Shown here in pieces: positions 1-8,604 of a DNA stretch of 64,000 bases. The translations under genes and the position numbers were made by a program. Below the pieces are notes generated by a model. The model saw only the letters and a program-made list of their open reading frames with translations, did not search any database and was not told where the DNA came from. Each line of letters begins with the position of its first letter. The first letter of the stretch is position 1. This stretch comes from Ponticoccus litoralis (lineage in GTDB: Bacteria > Pseudomonadota > Alphaproteobacteria > Rhodobacterales > Rhodobacteraceae). The stretch covers positions 3,038,001 through 3,102,000 of the forward strand of contig NZ_JBDNCH010000002.1 of assembly GCF_039769985.1 (NCBI RefSeq). Direction: 5' to 3'.

Positions 1-234
1 TCGGGGGGCGAAATGCGGCGCCTGATGCTGGCGCGCGCGGCCATGGCCGGGGGCGATCTGGTGCTGGCGGACGAGCCGACGGCGGATCTGGATCCCGATA
101 CCGCGCGCCGAGTGATCGCGGCGCTGGAACGCATGCGCGCCGGGGGCCGCGCCGTCGTCGTCGCCACGCATGACCCGGCGCTGGCAGTGGCGATGCAGAC
201 CCGCGTGACGCTGGGCGGGGAGACCGGGGCATGA
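1..234 (+). CDS. cydD: CydD, ABC exporter subunit for cytochrome bd assembly (3' end only)
   Basis: Only the last 77 codons are inside the window, open from the first base. They read the ABC signature (SGGE), the Walker B stretch LVLADEPTADLD and the H-loop VVVATHDPA, so this is the C-terminal half of an ABC ATPase domain. I call it CydD because CydC follows on the same strand. CydDC is an inner-membrane heterodimer that exports thiols and is needed to assemble cytochrome bd oxidase. The Walker B line reads LADEPT where most CydD proteins have LLDEPT, a mild variation. Without the N-terminal membrane domain the identity rests on context; another ABC ATPase such as LolD would look similar. Confidence 0.75.
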   Translation, partial: SGGEMRRLMLARAAMAGGDLVLADEPTADLDPDTARRVIAALERMRAGGRAVVVATHDPALAVAMQTRVTLGGETGA

Positions 235-323
235 GGCGCGCGCTTCTCCCGGCATGTGCCGCCCGCCACCCGGCCCCCGGTCCCGCGCCGCTGTGGCCTC
301 TGCGGGCAGGACGGGCGTCATGA
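231..323 (+). CDS. Possible 30-aa ORF bridging cydD and cydC
   Basis: An ATG at 231 overlaps the cydD stop (ATGA), and its own stop overlaps the cydC ATG at 320 (again ATGA). The frame would encode a 30-residue Arg/Ala/Pro-rich peptide with no membrane segment. Perfect stop-start overlaps on both sides are what a translationally coupled ORF would show, but in DNA this GC-rich such a frame can arise by chance, and I recognise no family. It could equally be plain spacer. Confidence 0.2.
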   Translation: MRRALLPACAARHPAPGPAPLWPLRAGRAS

Positions 324-2437
324 GGATGCTTCTGGGCATGATCCCGCTGCTGTTGCGCGCGGCGCCCGGCGCCATGGCGCGCGGCGCCGCGCTGGCGGTT
401 GTCGTGCTGGTCATGGGGGCGGCACTGCTGGGCCTCTCGGGATGGTTCATCACCGCCACCGGCATCGCCGGGCTGGCGGGGCTGGGCATTGCCTTCGACG
501 TCTTCCGGCCCTCGGCGGGCGTGCGTTTCCTTGCGCTGGGGCGCACGGCGGCCCGCTACGGAGAACGGCTTCTGACCCATGACGCGGTACTGCGGGCATT
601 GGCGGCGCTGCGGGTCACGGTGTTGCGTCAGCAGGGCAGACTGGGCGGGCATGCCCTTGCGCGGTTGCGCGGCGAGGCGGTGCTGACGCGGGTGGTGTCG
701 GACGTGGACGCGCTGGACGGGTTGCTGCTGCGGGTCGTGTTGCCGGTGGCGGCGGGGATTGTCACGCAGGCACTGGTCTTTGCGGCGCTCTGGTGGCTGG
801 TCGGCCCGCTGGTGGCCCTTGCGGTGCTTGCGGCGCTGCTGCCGGCCTCGGCTGTGGTGCTCTGGCTGCTGGCGCGGGCGACGCTGGCCCCCTCCGAGGC
901 GGCCGAGGCGGGGTCTCAGGCGCTGCGGCGCGGGGTGATCGATACGATCCGCGACCGCGAGGCGCTGATCCTCTCGGGGCAGCTGGCTGCGCGTGATGCG
1001 GCGCTGCTGGATCGGGACGCCCGGGCGCGCGCGGCGACGGCGGCGCTGGACCGGGCAGAGCGCCGGGCGGGGGCGCATTTGTCGGTCGTCGCGGCGGGGA
1101 CGGTGGCGGCGGCGCTGGTCGCGGGTGCGCTGCTGCTGGGGCGCGGGGCCGTGGATGCGCCGCGCGCCGCGATCGGCCTTTTCGTGGCCCTCGCCCCGGC
1201 AGAGACGGTGCTGCCCCTGCGCCGCGGCCTTGCAGAGATCGGGCGCATGGCGGGCGCGGCGCGGCGGCTGGGGCTTCCTGACCGGCAGAGGGGGCATCGG
1301 GGGGACGGCGCCGACAGCGGTGGCGCCGGGGATGCCATCGGCCCGGGCGTCCGCCATGGTGCGCCTGCCCGCAGGGGCCTGACGGGGCCAGCGGTCGGCA
1401 GCCCGGACGCGGCCACCAGCACCGGAGCGCCGGGCGGCATCGACCCGGGAGCCCGCCATGGTGCGCCTGCCCGCAAGGGCCTGACGGGGTCGTCGGTCGG
1501 CGGCGCCGCCTCGGGTGACGGGGACCAGAGCGACGACAGACCGACGCGGGTCGGCATCGGCGCGCCGGACATGAACCTGACCGAGGCGCCGCTGCTTCGG
1601 GTTGATCGGGCGGAGCTTTCCCTCACGGTGCAGGCCGGAGAGGCGGTGGCGCTGACCGGGCCTTCGGGGCGCGGCAAGAGCACGCTTCTGCTGGGCATCG
1701 CCGGTCTGCTGCCGCTGGAAGGGATCCTGCTGAAGGGGCGCGCGCCCTGTGACCGCGACGAGGCGGAGCTGCGCCGGACGGTGGCCATGCTGCCGCAGCG
1801 CTCGGCGCTGATGGCGGGCACGCTGCGCGAGGCGCTGTGCCTTGCGGCGGACTTCGACGACGAGGCCCTCTGGGCGGTGCTGCGGGCGGTTGCCCTCGAC
1901 GAGCTTGTCGCGGCGCGCGGCGGGCTGGAGATGCGGCTGGGCGAGCGCGGCGCCGGGTTGTCGGGCGGGCAGGCGCGGCGGCTGGCGCTGGCGCGCTGCC
2001 TGTTGCAGGCGCCCGAGCTGCTCTTGCTGGACGAGCCGACAGAGGGGCTGGACGACGCGACCGCCGCGCATGTGCTCTGGGGTGTCCGCCGCCACCTGCC
2101 CGAGGCCGCGCTTCTGGTGGTGATGCACCGGGGCAGCGGTCACGCGATGTTCGACGCGGTCCGAGGCGGTGGGGGCGCCGGGCTGAACAGCCGCAGGCGC
2201 GCCGGGGATCACGGCCCGGACGGTTGCGCGGGGCACCTTCGACATGGTGGATACAGAGCCCCGGGCGGGCGCTGTCCCGGGGGATCGCGCCCCCCGACGA
2301 CGGGCGAAGAGCCCGCCTGCGCGACCGGCGCGGGGGCCGGGGCTGCGGTGCGGGTCTGGCCGGGCCGGGCCTTGCCGCCGGGGCAGGGCGACGGGGGGCG
2401 ATGGCAGGCCGCCACCGGGGCGCGTGGCGGCCCTTGA
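320..2437 (+). CDS. cydC: CydC, ABC exporter subunit for cytochrome bd assembly
   Basis: Membrane-spanning domain (about residues 1-320) opens with the family-typical segment ALLGLSGWFITATGIAG and contains SVRFLALGR-like and TRVVSDVDALD motifs of type I ABC exporters. The nucleotide-binding domain follows: Walker A GPSGRGKST near residue 446, signature LSGGQARR, Walker B LLLLDEPTEGLDD and H-loop VVMHRGSGH. The start at 320 gives the normal CydC N-terminus. Two oddities. A low-complexity linker of about 100 residues between the two domains carries a near-perfect internal duplication. The reading frame also runs about 85 residues past the usual end; a stop in another frame at 2184-2186 would give a normal end, so a small indel near 2155-2180 is likely. 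No cydAB follows. Confidence 0.85.
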   Translation: MRMLLGMIPLLLRAAPGAMARGAALAVVVLVMGAALLGLSGWFITATGIAGLAGLGIAFDVFRPSAGVRFLALGRTAARYGERLLTHDAVLRALAALRVTVLRQQGRLGGHALARLRGEAVLTRVVSDVDALDGLLLRVVLPVAAGIVTQALVFAALWWLVGPLVALAVLAALLPASAVVLWLLARATLAPSEAAEAGSQALRRGVIDTIRDREALILSGQLAARDAALLDRDARARAATAALDRAERRAGAHLSVVAAGTVAAALVAGALLLGRGAVDAPRAAIGLFVALAPAETVLPLRRGLAEIGRMAGAARRLGLPDRQRGHRGDGADSGGAGDAIGPGVRHGAPARRGLTGPAVGSPDAATSTGAPGGIDPGARHGAPARKGLTGSSVGGAASGDGDQSDDRPTRVGIGAPDMNLTEAPLLRVDRAELSLTVQAGEAVALTGPSGRGKSTLLLGIAGLLPLEGILLKGRAPCDRDEAELRRTVAMLPQRSALMAGTLREALCLAADFDDEALWAVLRAVALDELVAARGGLEMRLGERGAGLSGGQARRLALARCLLQAPELLLLDEPTEGLDDATAAHVLWGVRRHLPEAALLVVMHRGSGHAMFDAVRGGGGAGLNSRRRAGDHGPDGCAGHLRHGGYRAPGGRCPGGSRPPTTGEEPACATGAGAGAAVRVWPGRALPPGQGDGGRWQAATGARGGP
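1341..1500 (+). repeat. Direct duplication inside the cydC interdomain linker
   Basis: Roughly 50 bases beginning at 1341 recur beginning near 1443, with only a few differences. Both copies encode a peptide of the form RHGAPAR(R/K)GLTG. The copies are about 100 bases apart and in the same frame. The core CCGCCATGGTGCGCCTGCCC is identical in both. Confidence 0.8.
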
Positions 2438-2497
2438 CCTTGTGCGTCGCTGACGAAACAACGGGGCAAACTGCCGTGCCCGTCCGAGGAGAGGCTT

Positions 2498-4793
2498 ATG
2501 AAGTTCCGATTCCCCATCGTCATCATCGACGAGGATTTCCGTTCCGAAAACACCTCTGGGCTGGGCATCCGCGCACTCGCCCAGGCCCTTGAAACAGAAG
2601 GCTTCGAGGTCCTTGGCGTGACCTCTTACGGCGATCTCAGCCAGTTCGCCCAGCAGCAGAGCCGCGCCAGCGCCTTTGTGCTGTCCATCGACGACGAAGA
2701 GTTCGGCCCCGGCCCGGATATCGACCCGGCGGTGATCAAGCTGCGCGCCTTCATCGAAGAGGTGCGCTGGAAGAACGCCGACGTGCCGATCTATGTCTAC
2801 GGCGAGACCAAGACCAGCCGCCACCTGCCCAACGACATCCTGCGCGAGCTGCACGGCTTCATCCACATGTTCGAGGATACGCCGGAATTCGTCGCCCGCC
2901 ACATCATCCGCGAGGCGAAAGGCTATCTGGAGGGCATCCAGCCGCCCTTCTTCAAGGCGCTGCTGGATTACGCCGAGGACGGGTCCTATTCCTGGCACTG
3001 CCCGGGTCATTCCGGCGGGGTGGCCTTCCTGAAAAGCCCCATCGGCCAGATGTACCACCAGTTCTACGGCGAGAACATGCTGCGCGCCGATGTCTGCAAC
3101 GCGGTCGAGGAACTGGGGCAGCTGCTGGACCACAATGGCGCCATCGGGGCCAGCGAACGCAATGCCGCGCGGATCTTCAACGCCGACCATTGCTATTTCG
3201 TGACCAATGGCACCTCGACCTCGAACAAGATGGTCTGGCATCACACCGTGGCGCCCGGCGACGTGGTGGTGGTCGACCGCAACTGCCACAAGTCGATCCT
3301 GCATGCGATCATCATGTGCGGCGCGATCCCGGTCTTCCTGCGGCCCACCCGCAACCACTGGGGCATCATCGGGCCGATCCCGCGATCCGAGTTCGAGCCC
3401 GAGGCGATCAAGGCCAAGATCGCCGCCAACCCGCTGCTGGAGGGCTATGACCCCGAGGCGGTGCAGCCGCGCATCCTGACGCTGACGCAATCGACCTATG
3501 ACGGGGTTCTCTACAACACCGAAGAGATCAAGGGCCTGCTGGACGGCTATGTCGAGAACCTGCATTTCGACGAGGCACTGGCTGCCGCATGCGGCTTTCC
3601 ATTCTTTCTACGGGCAGTATCACTCGATGGGCCGCAAGCGCGCCCGGACGAAGAAATCGGTGACCTATGCCACGCAGTCGGTGCACAAGCTGCTGGCGGG
3701 CATCAGCCAGGCCAGCCACGTGCTGGTGCAGGACAGCGAGGAGGTGGCGCTGGACCGGCATCTCTTCAACGAGAGCTACCTGATGCACACCTCGACCAGC
3801 CCGCAGTATTCGATCATCGCGTCGTGCGACGTGGCGGCGGCGATGATGGAGCCGCCGGGCGGCACCGCGCTGGTCGAGGAAAGCGTCGTCGAGGCGCTGG
3901 ATTTCCGCCGCGCCATGCTGAAGGTCGATGCCGAGTTCGGCGAGGACGACTGGTGGTTCAAGGTCTGGGGGCCGGACGATTTCCGCTCTGACGGGGACGG
4001 CATGGGCCGCACCCGCGACTGGGTGCTGCGCAAGACCGATGCCGAGGGTGTGCAGAGTTCCGGCGAGGATGCCTGGCACGGGTTCGGTGACATGGCGCCG
4101 GGCTTCAACATGCTGGACCCGATCAAGGCGACCATCGTGACGCCGGGCCTCGATATCGAGGGCAACTTCGGCGAGACCGGCATCCCGGCCTCGATCGTGT
4201 CGAAATACCTGTCCGAACACGGTGTGGTGGTCGAGAAGACGGGGCTGTATTCCTTCTTCATCATGTTCACCATCGGCATCACCAAGGGCCGCTGGAACAC
4301 GCTTCTGGCGGCGCTGCAGCAGTTCAAGGACGATTACGACCGCAACCAGCCGCTGTGGCGGGTCATGCCCGAATTCAGCGCGCAGCAGCCCCGCTACGAG
4401 AAGATGGGCCTGAAGGACCTGTGCCAGCACGTGCACAGCCTTTACGCGCATTACGACGTGGCGCGGCTGTCGACCGAGATCTATCTCAGCGACCACCACC
4501 CGGCGATGACGCCTTCGGAGGCGTTCTCCTGCATCGCCCGGCGCAGGACCGAGCGGGTGGCCATCGACGACCTGGAAGGGCGGGTGACGACCTCGCTGGT
4601 GACGCCCTATCCGCCGGGCATCCCGCTGCTGATCCCGGGCGAGGTCTTCAACGTGAAGATCGTCGACTACCTGCGTTTCAATCGGGCCTTCGCGCGTGAA
4701 TGCCCGGGCTTCGAGACCGATATCCACGGGCTGGTGGTCGAAGAGGGCGAGAGTGGCGAAAAGGCCTATTTCGCGGACTGCGTGGCGGAATAG
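2498..4793 (+). CDS. Orn/Lys/Arg decarboxylase, fold type I PLP enzyme (frame broken once)
   Basis: Large basic amino acid decarboxylase of the AdiA/LdcC class. The N-terminal wing domain (IVIIDEDFRSENTSG onward) is followed by the PLP domain with WHCPGHSGGVAFLKSP, a TNGTSTSNKMV phosphate-binding stretch, the HFDEAW motif, and SVHKLLAGISQAS, in which Lys about 397 is the PLP lysine. The C-terminal domain ends at 4793. A one-base insertion at 3576-3581 (GCACTGG for GCCTGG) separates HFDEA from WLPHAAFHSFYG; removing it gives a 764-residue protein, normal for the family. Whether it acts on lysine, arginine or ornithine cannot be told from the sequence. A good ribosome site (GAGGAGAG) precedes the ATG. 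Confidence 0.88.
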
Positions 4794-4854
4794 GGCGCGG
4801 GTTTCGCCCGGGCCTTGCCCGGGCGACCGGCCGGGGCTTTGCCCCCGGACCCCC

Positions 4855-4886
4855 AAGGTATTTGCAGGACCAGAGAAGAGGGGGCC
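4855..4886 (+). repeat. Roseobacter intergenic repeat, copy A
   Basis: Core AAGGTATTTGCAGGACCAGA followed by GAAGAGGGGGC, preceded by a GC stem of the form GGGGCTTTGCCCCC. It lies between the convergent decarboxylase and tonB genes. The remaining space 4794-5092 holds no recognisable gene. It matches copies B to E elsewhere in the window. Confidence 0.65.
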
Positions 4887-5092
4887 CGCCCCGGGCAATA
4901 GCGGGTTCGCGGCCTGGCCGGTGTGGGGGAGCGGGGATGAGGCCGGTCACGCGGGCTGCCTGTTCGCGGTGCCTGGCGCAGGGGCTTCGGCGCTGGATCG
5001 GGGGCGCCCCCGGGCCTGTGGGGCCGGGGGCGCCGCCGTTTTGTTGCACATGACCTGCAGGGTGCGCCCCGCGCCTTTGGGCCGGGGCGCTG

Positions 5093-6251
5093 CTAGCGGC
5101 CACTGGATATTGATCGAGAAGCTGCGTTGCGCGCCGGCGGGCGGGCGGGGGAAGGGTGCCGCCCGGCGTACGATCTGCAGCGCCGCGCGGTCCAGCGCCG
5201 ACGAGCCGGAGCTGCGGGCGAGGCCGACGCGGGCGATGCCGCCGCCGCTGCTGACCGTGAAGGAGACCACCGCCGTGCCGCGTGCATTGACCCGGGGGCG
5301 GCCCGCGCGCGACAGCTTGGCCATGACCTGACCCGGGTAGTTGCTGGCTGCCGCATTGCCGGCATCGCGGCTGGTGCCGCCGCTGCCGCTGCGCCGGGCG
5401 GTGGCGCTTTCGGTGCCGGTGGCGGCCCCGGCGCGGGCGTTCTGGTTGCCGTTGCCGGCGGGCTTCTTCGCGGGCGCGGCCTGCCGGACCGGTTTCTTCG
5501 GGGCGGGCTTCGGCCTGTGCTGTTCCTCGAAGTCGGCGGAGCGGCGGATCGGACGCAGGGAGCGCGTCACGGCGGCGCTGTCGGGGGCGGCGCCGGACAG
5601 CGCCTCTGTCCGTGGCTCCGGGGGGTCTGCGGTCTCGACGGGGCGGGCCGCCTGCAGCGGTTGGAGGGGCTCGGCGGTCAGCGGCTCGGGCTTTGTCGCG
5701 GGGGCGGGTCGGGCGCCGAGGGCTTCGGGGGGGCGCTCTGCCCGGACCGGCTCTGTCGGGGTGGCGACGATCACCTTTGCGGGGGCGAGGGCGGGCGCGG
5801 GCTGTGCCGTTTCGGGATCCGCGGTTTCCGCCGTCTCTGTCGGCGGCGGCGTGGCGCGATCCGCGGTTTCCGCCGGGGTCTCTTGCGGGCGCGGGGCCGG
5901 TTCGGCGGGCCTGGGCCGCGGCTGTTCCGGGCGTTCCGCCTCGGCCCGGTCGGTGACCTCGGGCGGGGCCTGGTCGGTTGTCTCGGGGCGGCTCTGCTCG
6001 GCGGTCTCGGGGTCTGCCTCGTCGATGGGCTCTGCCGCTTCGGCGGGGGTCACCTCGGCCTTGGTCGTGTCGGGGCTGAGCGTTCCGGCGGCCATGTCGG
6101 CGAAGGCATTGCCCAGCCGCACCTCTCCGGCGCCGGCGGCGCCTTCCATCAGGGTCTCTTCGGGGGTGTTGGTGGCCACCGCCAGCGCGCCATGCGCCGC
6201 GAGGGCGGTGGCCAGAGCGGCCACCTTCGCGGTTCTGGAGGACAGCTTCAT
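5093..6251 (-). CDS. tonB: TonB-family energy transducer
   Basis: An N-terminal signal anchor (ALATALAAHGALAVA) is followed by a long periplasmic linker rich in Pro, Glu, Thr and Ala (about residues 70-260), a Lys/Arg/Pro-rich part (RPKPAPKKPVRQAAP) and a C-terminal TonB domain with SRAGRPRVNARGTAVVSFTV and a final SFSINIQ strand. It couples the proton motive force, through ExbB-ExbD, to outer-membrane heme or siderophore receptors. The ATG overlaps the exbD stop. As printed the frame runs on to 4947; deleting the A in CACTGG at 5101-5106 gives a stop at 5093-5095 and a 385-residue protein ending just after the last beta strand. I favour that end, but it is an inference. Confidence 0.8.
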
Positions 6252-6634
6252 CACAGGCCCCTTTCGGTCACGATGACGACACGTTCGGCCCCCGCCGCCT
6301 GCATCGCGCGGCCGATCCCCACCAGCGTTTCGGCGGGCAGGTCGCGGTCGGGGATGATGCGCATCCGGGCGCGGGCCGCGTCGGGTTGTTCGGCGACGAA
6401 GGCCTCGGGCGAGGCGACGGCGGTGCCGCGCCATGTCAGGCGCCCGTCCGCATGCACGACCAGCGCATCCGCCGGGGCCGTGGTTTCGATCTCGGCGGTC
6501 GAGACCAGCGTCAGCTCCTTGTCCAGCGGCGCGGCGAGGGTGCCGGCCACAAGAAAGAAGATCAGCATCAGGAAGACGATGTTGATCAGCGGAATGGTGT
6601 TCTCTGCCGAGGCACGGCGCGGTTTGCGGTTCAT
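6251..6634 (-). CDS. exbD: ExbD-family biopolymer transport protein (second copy)
   Basis: A 127-residue protein with one N-terminal membrane helix (NTIPLINIVFLMLIFFLVAG) and a periplasmic domain. That helix normally carries the proton-binding Asp of ExbD (as DVIFLLL in the copy upstream); here the equivalent position reads N-I-V. The domain keeps the typical V-V-H-A-D-G-x-L-T turn. The start overlaps the preceding exbD stop and its own stop overlaps tonB, so translation is probably coupled. Two ExbD paralogs with ExbB and TonB could form a mixed motor. The missing acidic residue suggests a structural, non-proton-carrying partner. Confidence 0.85.
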   Translation of the reverse strand: MNRKPRRASAENTIPLINIVFLMLIFFLVAGTLAAPLDKELTLVSTAEIETTAPADALVVHADGRLTWRGTAVASPEAFVAEQPDAARARMRIIPDRDLPAETLVGIGRAMQAAGAERVVIVTERGL

Positions 6635-7016
6635 GTCGTCCCAGGACTGTGACGGCGAGGCCGGGCTGGCCGCGCAGGATGGCAAGCACATCGGTCAGGC
6701 GCTGCGCCGTCACGCCCTCGCCGAGCGCCACGATGATGGGCAGCGGCGTATCGGTCTCGCCCTTCTCGGCGGCCAGCACCGCGGCCAGCGTCTCGAGCGG
6801 GTGGTCCGTGCCGTTCAGGCGCAGGCTGTCGGGGGCCAGCGACAGGAACATGGGCCGCGCGTCGGTGGTGGGCGTCACCCCGGACCCGGCGGCGGCAAGG
6901 TCGACCTCGGCGAATTTGCTGAAGGTCGAGGACAGCATGAAGAACAGCAGCAGAAGGAAGATGACGTCGATCAGCGACGTCATCGACAGCCTGCGGCGGC
7001 GGGTCCGCTTACGCAT
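6631..7016 (-). CDS. exbD: ExbD-family biopolymer transport protein (first copy; frame slip near its end)
   Basis: The N-terminus MRKRTRRRRLSMTSLIDVIF leads into a single helix with the conserved Asp (SLIDVIFLLLLFFM), the proton-carrying residue of ExbD/TolR proteins. The periplasmic domain contains the expected GVTAQRLTDVLAILRGQPG segment. As printed the frame misses its natural stop. One extra G in the short run at about 6640 would give an end ...VLGTT and a TGA overlapping the ATG of the next exbD, for 128 residues in total. The start ATG sits inside the end of exbB (ATGCGTAA). Confidence 0.85.
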
Positions 7017-7657
7017 GGACGGCCCCGGGCAGGGGCGCCTCGGCGGTGTGGCCGGTGGGCGACAGCACGGTATGCAGGGCGCGCTGCGCCAGCACGCGCT
7101 CGGCGTCCATCCGGGCCTCGAACCAGGCCAGCACGACGGCGGTCGGCATGGCGACCGCAAGGCCCACGGCGGTGGTCATCAGCGCCACCCAGATGCCGCC
7201 CGCGAGGATCGAGGGATCGACCCGGCTTCCGGCCTCTTGCAGGGCACTGGAAGGCGGCGATCATGCCGAGCACGGTGCCGAAGAGGCCCAGAAGCGGCGC
7301 CAGCTGCGCGATGGAATCGAGCACGCGAAAGCCACGTTCCAGCTTGGCGAAGCGGGTCTCGGCCTCGGCGTCCAGCCGCGCGGCATCGGCCCGGCCGTCC
7401 AGCGCCATGGCCAGCACCGGGCGCAGGTAGCTGCGCGAGCGGTCGAGCGCCTGGCGGGCCTCGGCGCGCTGGCCCGCATCCCAGTGGTCCACCGCCTCTT
7501 GCAGGGCCTTGTGGCGCCCGACACCCGCCGCCGAGAACTGCCAGAGCTTGTAGAGAACCACCGTCAGCACGACGACCGAAAGGCCGCAGAGCAGAAGGAC
7601 GACGGGGCCGCCGAGATCGTAAAGGCGCAGCAGCGCGTCACGCAGGGTCTCGATCAT
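7009..7657 (-). CDS. exbB: ExbB-family proton channel subunit (frame broken once)
   Basis: The N-terminal helix LGGPVVLLLCGLSVVVLTVV is followed by a cytoplasmic loop with repeated Arg/Glu/Ala helices. The conserved core is APLLGLFGTVLGMIAAFQ, then (in a second frame) ILAGGIWVALMTTAVGLAVAMP, which is the ExbB/TolQ/MotA signature including the Thr lining the proton path. An inserted base in CACTGG at 7245-7250 separates the two halves; correcting it gives 215 residues. The start overlaps the upstream stop (ATGA). ExbB with the two ExbD proteins energises TonB encoded downstream. Confidence 0.88.
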
Positions 7658-8097
7658 CCCATCACCTCGACGCCTTCGGCGCGGCTGCGCAGGGTCAGAT
7701 CCCTGACGCAGGCATCCGGGGCCACGCCGTCGCCCGTGCAGGTGTCGGCGCCGTTGATCAGCAGCCGCCCCAGCGCCGTGCAGGCCATGCCGGGCACCAC
7801 GAACTGCCGCACCCGGGGACGGGCGGCGGGCAGGGCGCCGAAATCGAACAGGGTCATGCGGTCGACCCGGCCCTCGGTGTCGAAGAGCACCGCCTCGTAG
7901 ACCGCCTGCGCGATGTCGGTGTCATGGCCGTTCTGGATCAGGAAGCTGATGCGGCAGGCCTCGTCCACCTGCTCGACGGCGTTGAGTTCGAGCGTGACGT
8001 TCTGACCCTGGGCGTCCTGCGCCGTGGCGAGGGCGGGGGCCAGAAGGGTTGCGGCAAGCAGCGCGCGCGCGCTCTTGCCCGGGGGTCGCATGATCAT
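7654..8097 (-). CDS. Exported hypothetical protein at the head of the exbBD-tonB operon
   Basis: Encodes about 147 residues with a signal peptide (SARALLAATLLAPALATAQ) and four later cysteines that could pair. I chose the ATG at 8097 because AAAGG lies at the right distance; ATGs at 8127 and 8091 are also in frame. I do not recognise a domain. Small periplasmic proteins of this kind often precede exbBD-tonB in this bacterial group, so a role in TonB-linked heme or iron uptake is likely but inferred only from the coupled operon position (stop overlaps the exbB ATG). Confidence 0.65.
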   Translation of the reverse strand: MIMRPPGKSARALLAATLLAPALATAQDAQGQNVTLELNAVEQVDEACRISFLIQNGHDTDIAQAVYEAVLFDTEGRVDRMTLFDFGALPAARPRVRQFVVPGMACTALGRLLINGADTCTGDGVAPDACVRDLTLRSRAEGVEVMG

Positions 8098-8185
8098 GGG
8101 TCCAGCCTTTTGTCGTGCAATCTTCAAAGCGTTGCGCGTCTGGCTGGGGTCCGGTCGGACCCTTGGCTGAACGAGTATGTCGATA

Positions 8186-8212
8186 CCCGATAAGTTTTAT
8201 CAACTTATCGGG
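8186..8212. promoter_or_regulatory. Perfect 10-bp inverted repeat before the exbBD-tonB operon
   Basis: CCCGATAAGT and ACTTATCGGG are exact reverse complements separated by 7 bases. The site is AT-rich against a GC-rich background and lies in the gap between the monooxygenase gene and the tonB operon. No T-run follows on the minus strand, so an operator (for an iron- or heme-responsive repressor) is more likely than a terminator. Confidence 0.5.
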
Positions 8213-8247
8213 CGATGTCCAGATGGCGCCCGGGGGGCGTGCGCCGG

Positions 8248-8574
8248 TCAGGCGTCCTGCGTTGCCGCGATTTCCTGGATCGCGCGGAAGCCTTCGAAGC
8301 GCGGGGTGCCTTCGTGCAGCTTGCGGTTTTGCCCGGCGCGGGCATGGGAGGCGCGGAAGGCGTCGCTGCGGGTCCATGCGCGAAAATGCTCTTCTGTCTG
8401 CCAGACGGTGTGCGAGGCATAGAGAATCCGGCCCTCTTCCTCGGGCCCCTTGAGCATGTGGAAAGAGACGAAGCCGTCGAGCTCGTGCAGGCGGCTTTCG
8501 CGCGACAGCCAGAGCTCCTCGAACTCGGCGGCGTTTTCAAGCGGGACGGTGAAGCGGTTCATGGCAAGGTACAT
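8248..8574 (-). CDS. Antibiotic-biosynthesis-monooxygenase-type (heme-degrading IsdG/HmoB-like) protein
   Basis: A 108-residue single ferredoxin-like ABM domain: MNRFTVPLENAAEFEELW, then LDGFVSFHMLKG and the central SHTVWQTEEHFRAWTRSDAF, which is the typical W-x(5,6)-F-x-A-W pattern. In heme uptake operons such proteins cleave heme to release iron, or handle it after transport. It sits directly downstream of hmuV, on the same strand, with a strong AAGGAAG ribosome site. The exact chemistry (oxygenase or only heme binding) is not decided by the sequence. Confidence 0.75.
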   Translation of the reverse strand: MYLAMNRFTVPLENAAEFEELWLSRESRLHELDGFVSFHMLKGPEEEGRILYASHTVWQTEEHFRAWTRSDAFRASHARAGQNRKLHEGTPRFEGFRAIQEIAATQDA

Positions 8575-8604
8575 GGGGGTCTTCCTTTGGTTGGCACGGG
8601 GCTT

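Noticed and set aside
916..1821. Minus-strand 301-codon frame opposite cydC
   Set aside because: Low-complexity Ser/Arg/Pro/Ala product, typical of an antisense shadow; cydC on the plus strand has all ABC motifs.
3560..3600. Programmed ribosomal frameshift in the decarboxylase
   Set aside because: No slippery heptamer or downstream structure is seen, and the same CACTGG lesion breaks unrelated genes.
4855..5092. Small coding frames between the decarboxylase and tonB
   Set aside because: They span the intergenic repeat and GC stems, have no ribosome site and yield Gly/Arg/Pro-rich products.
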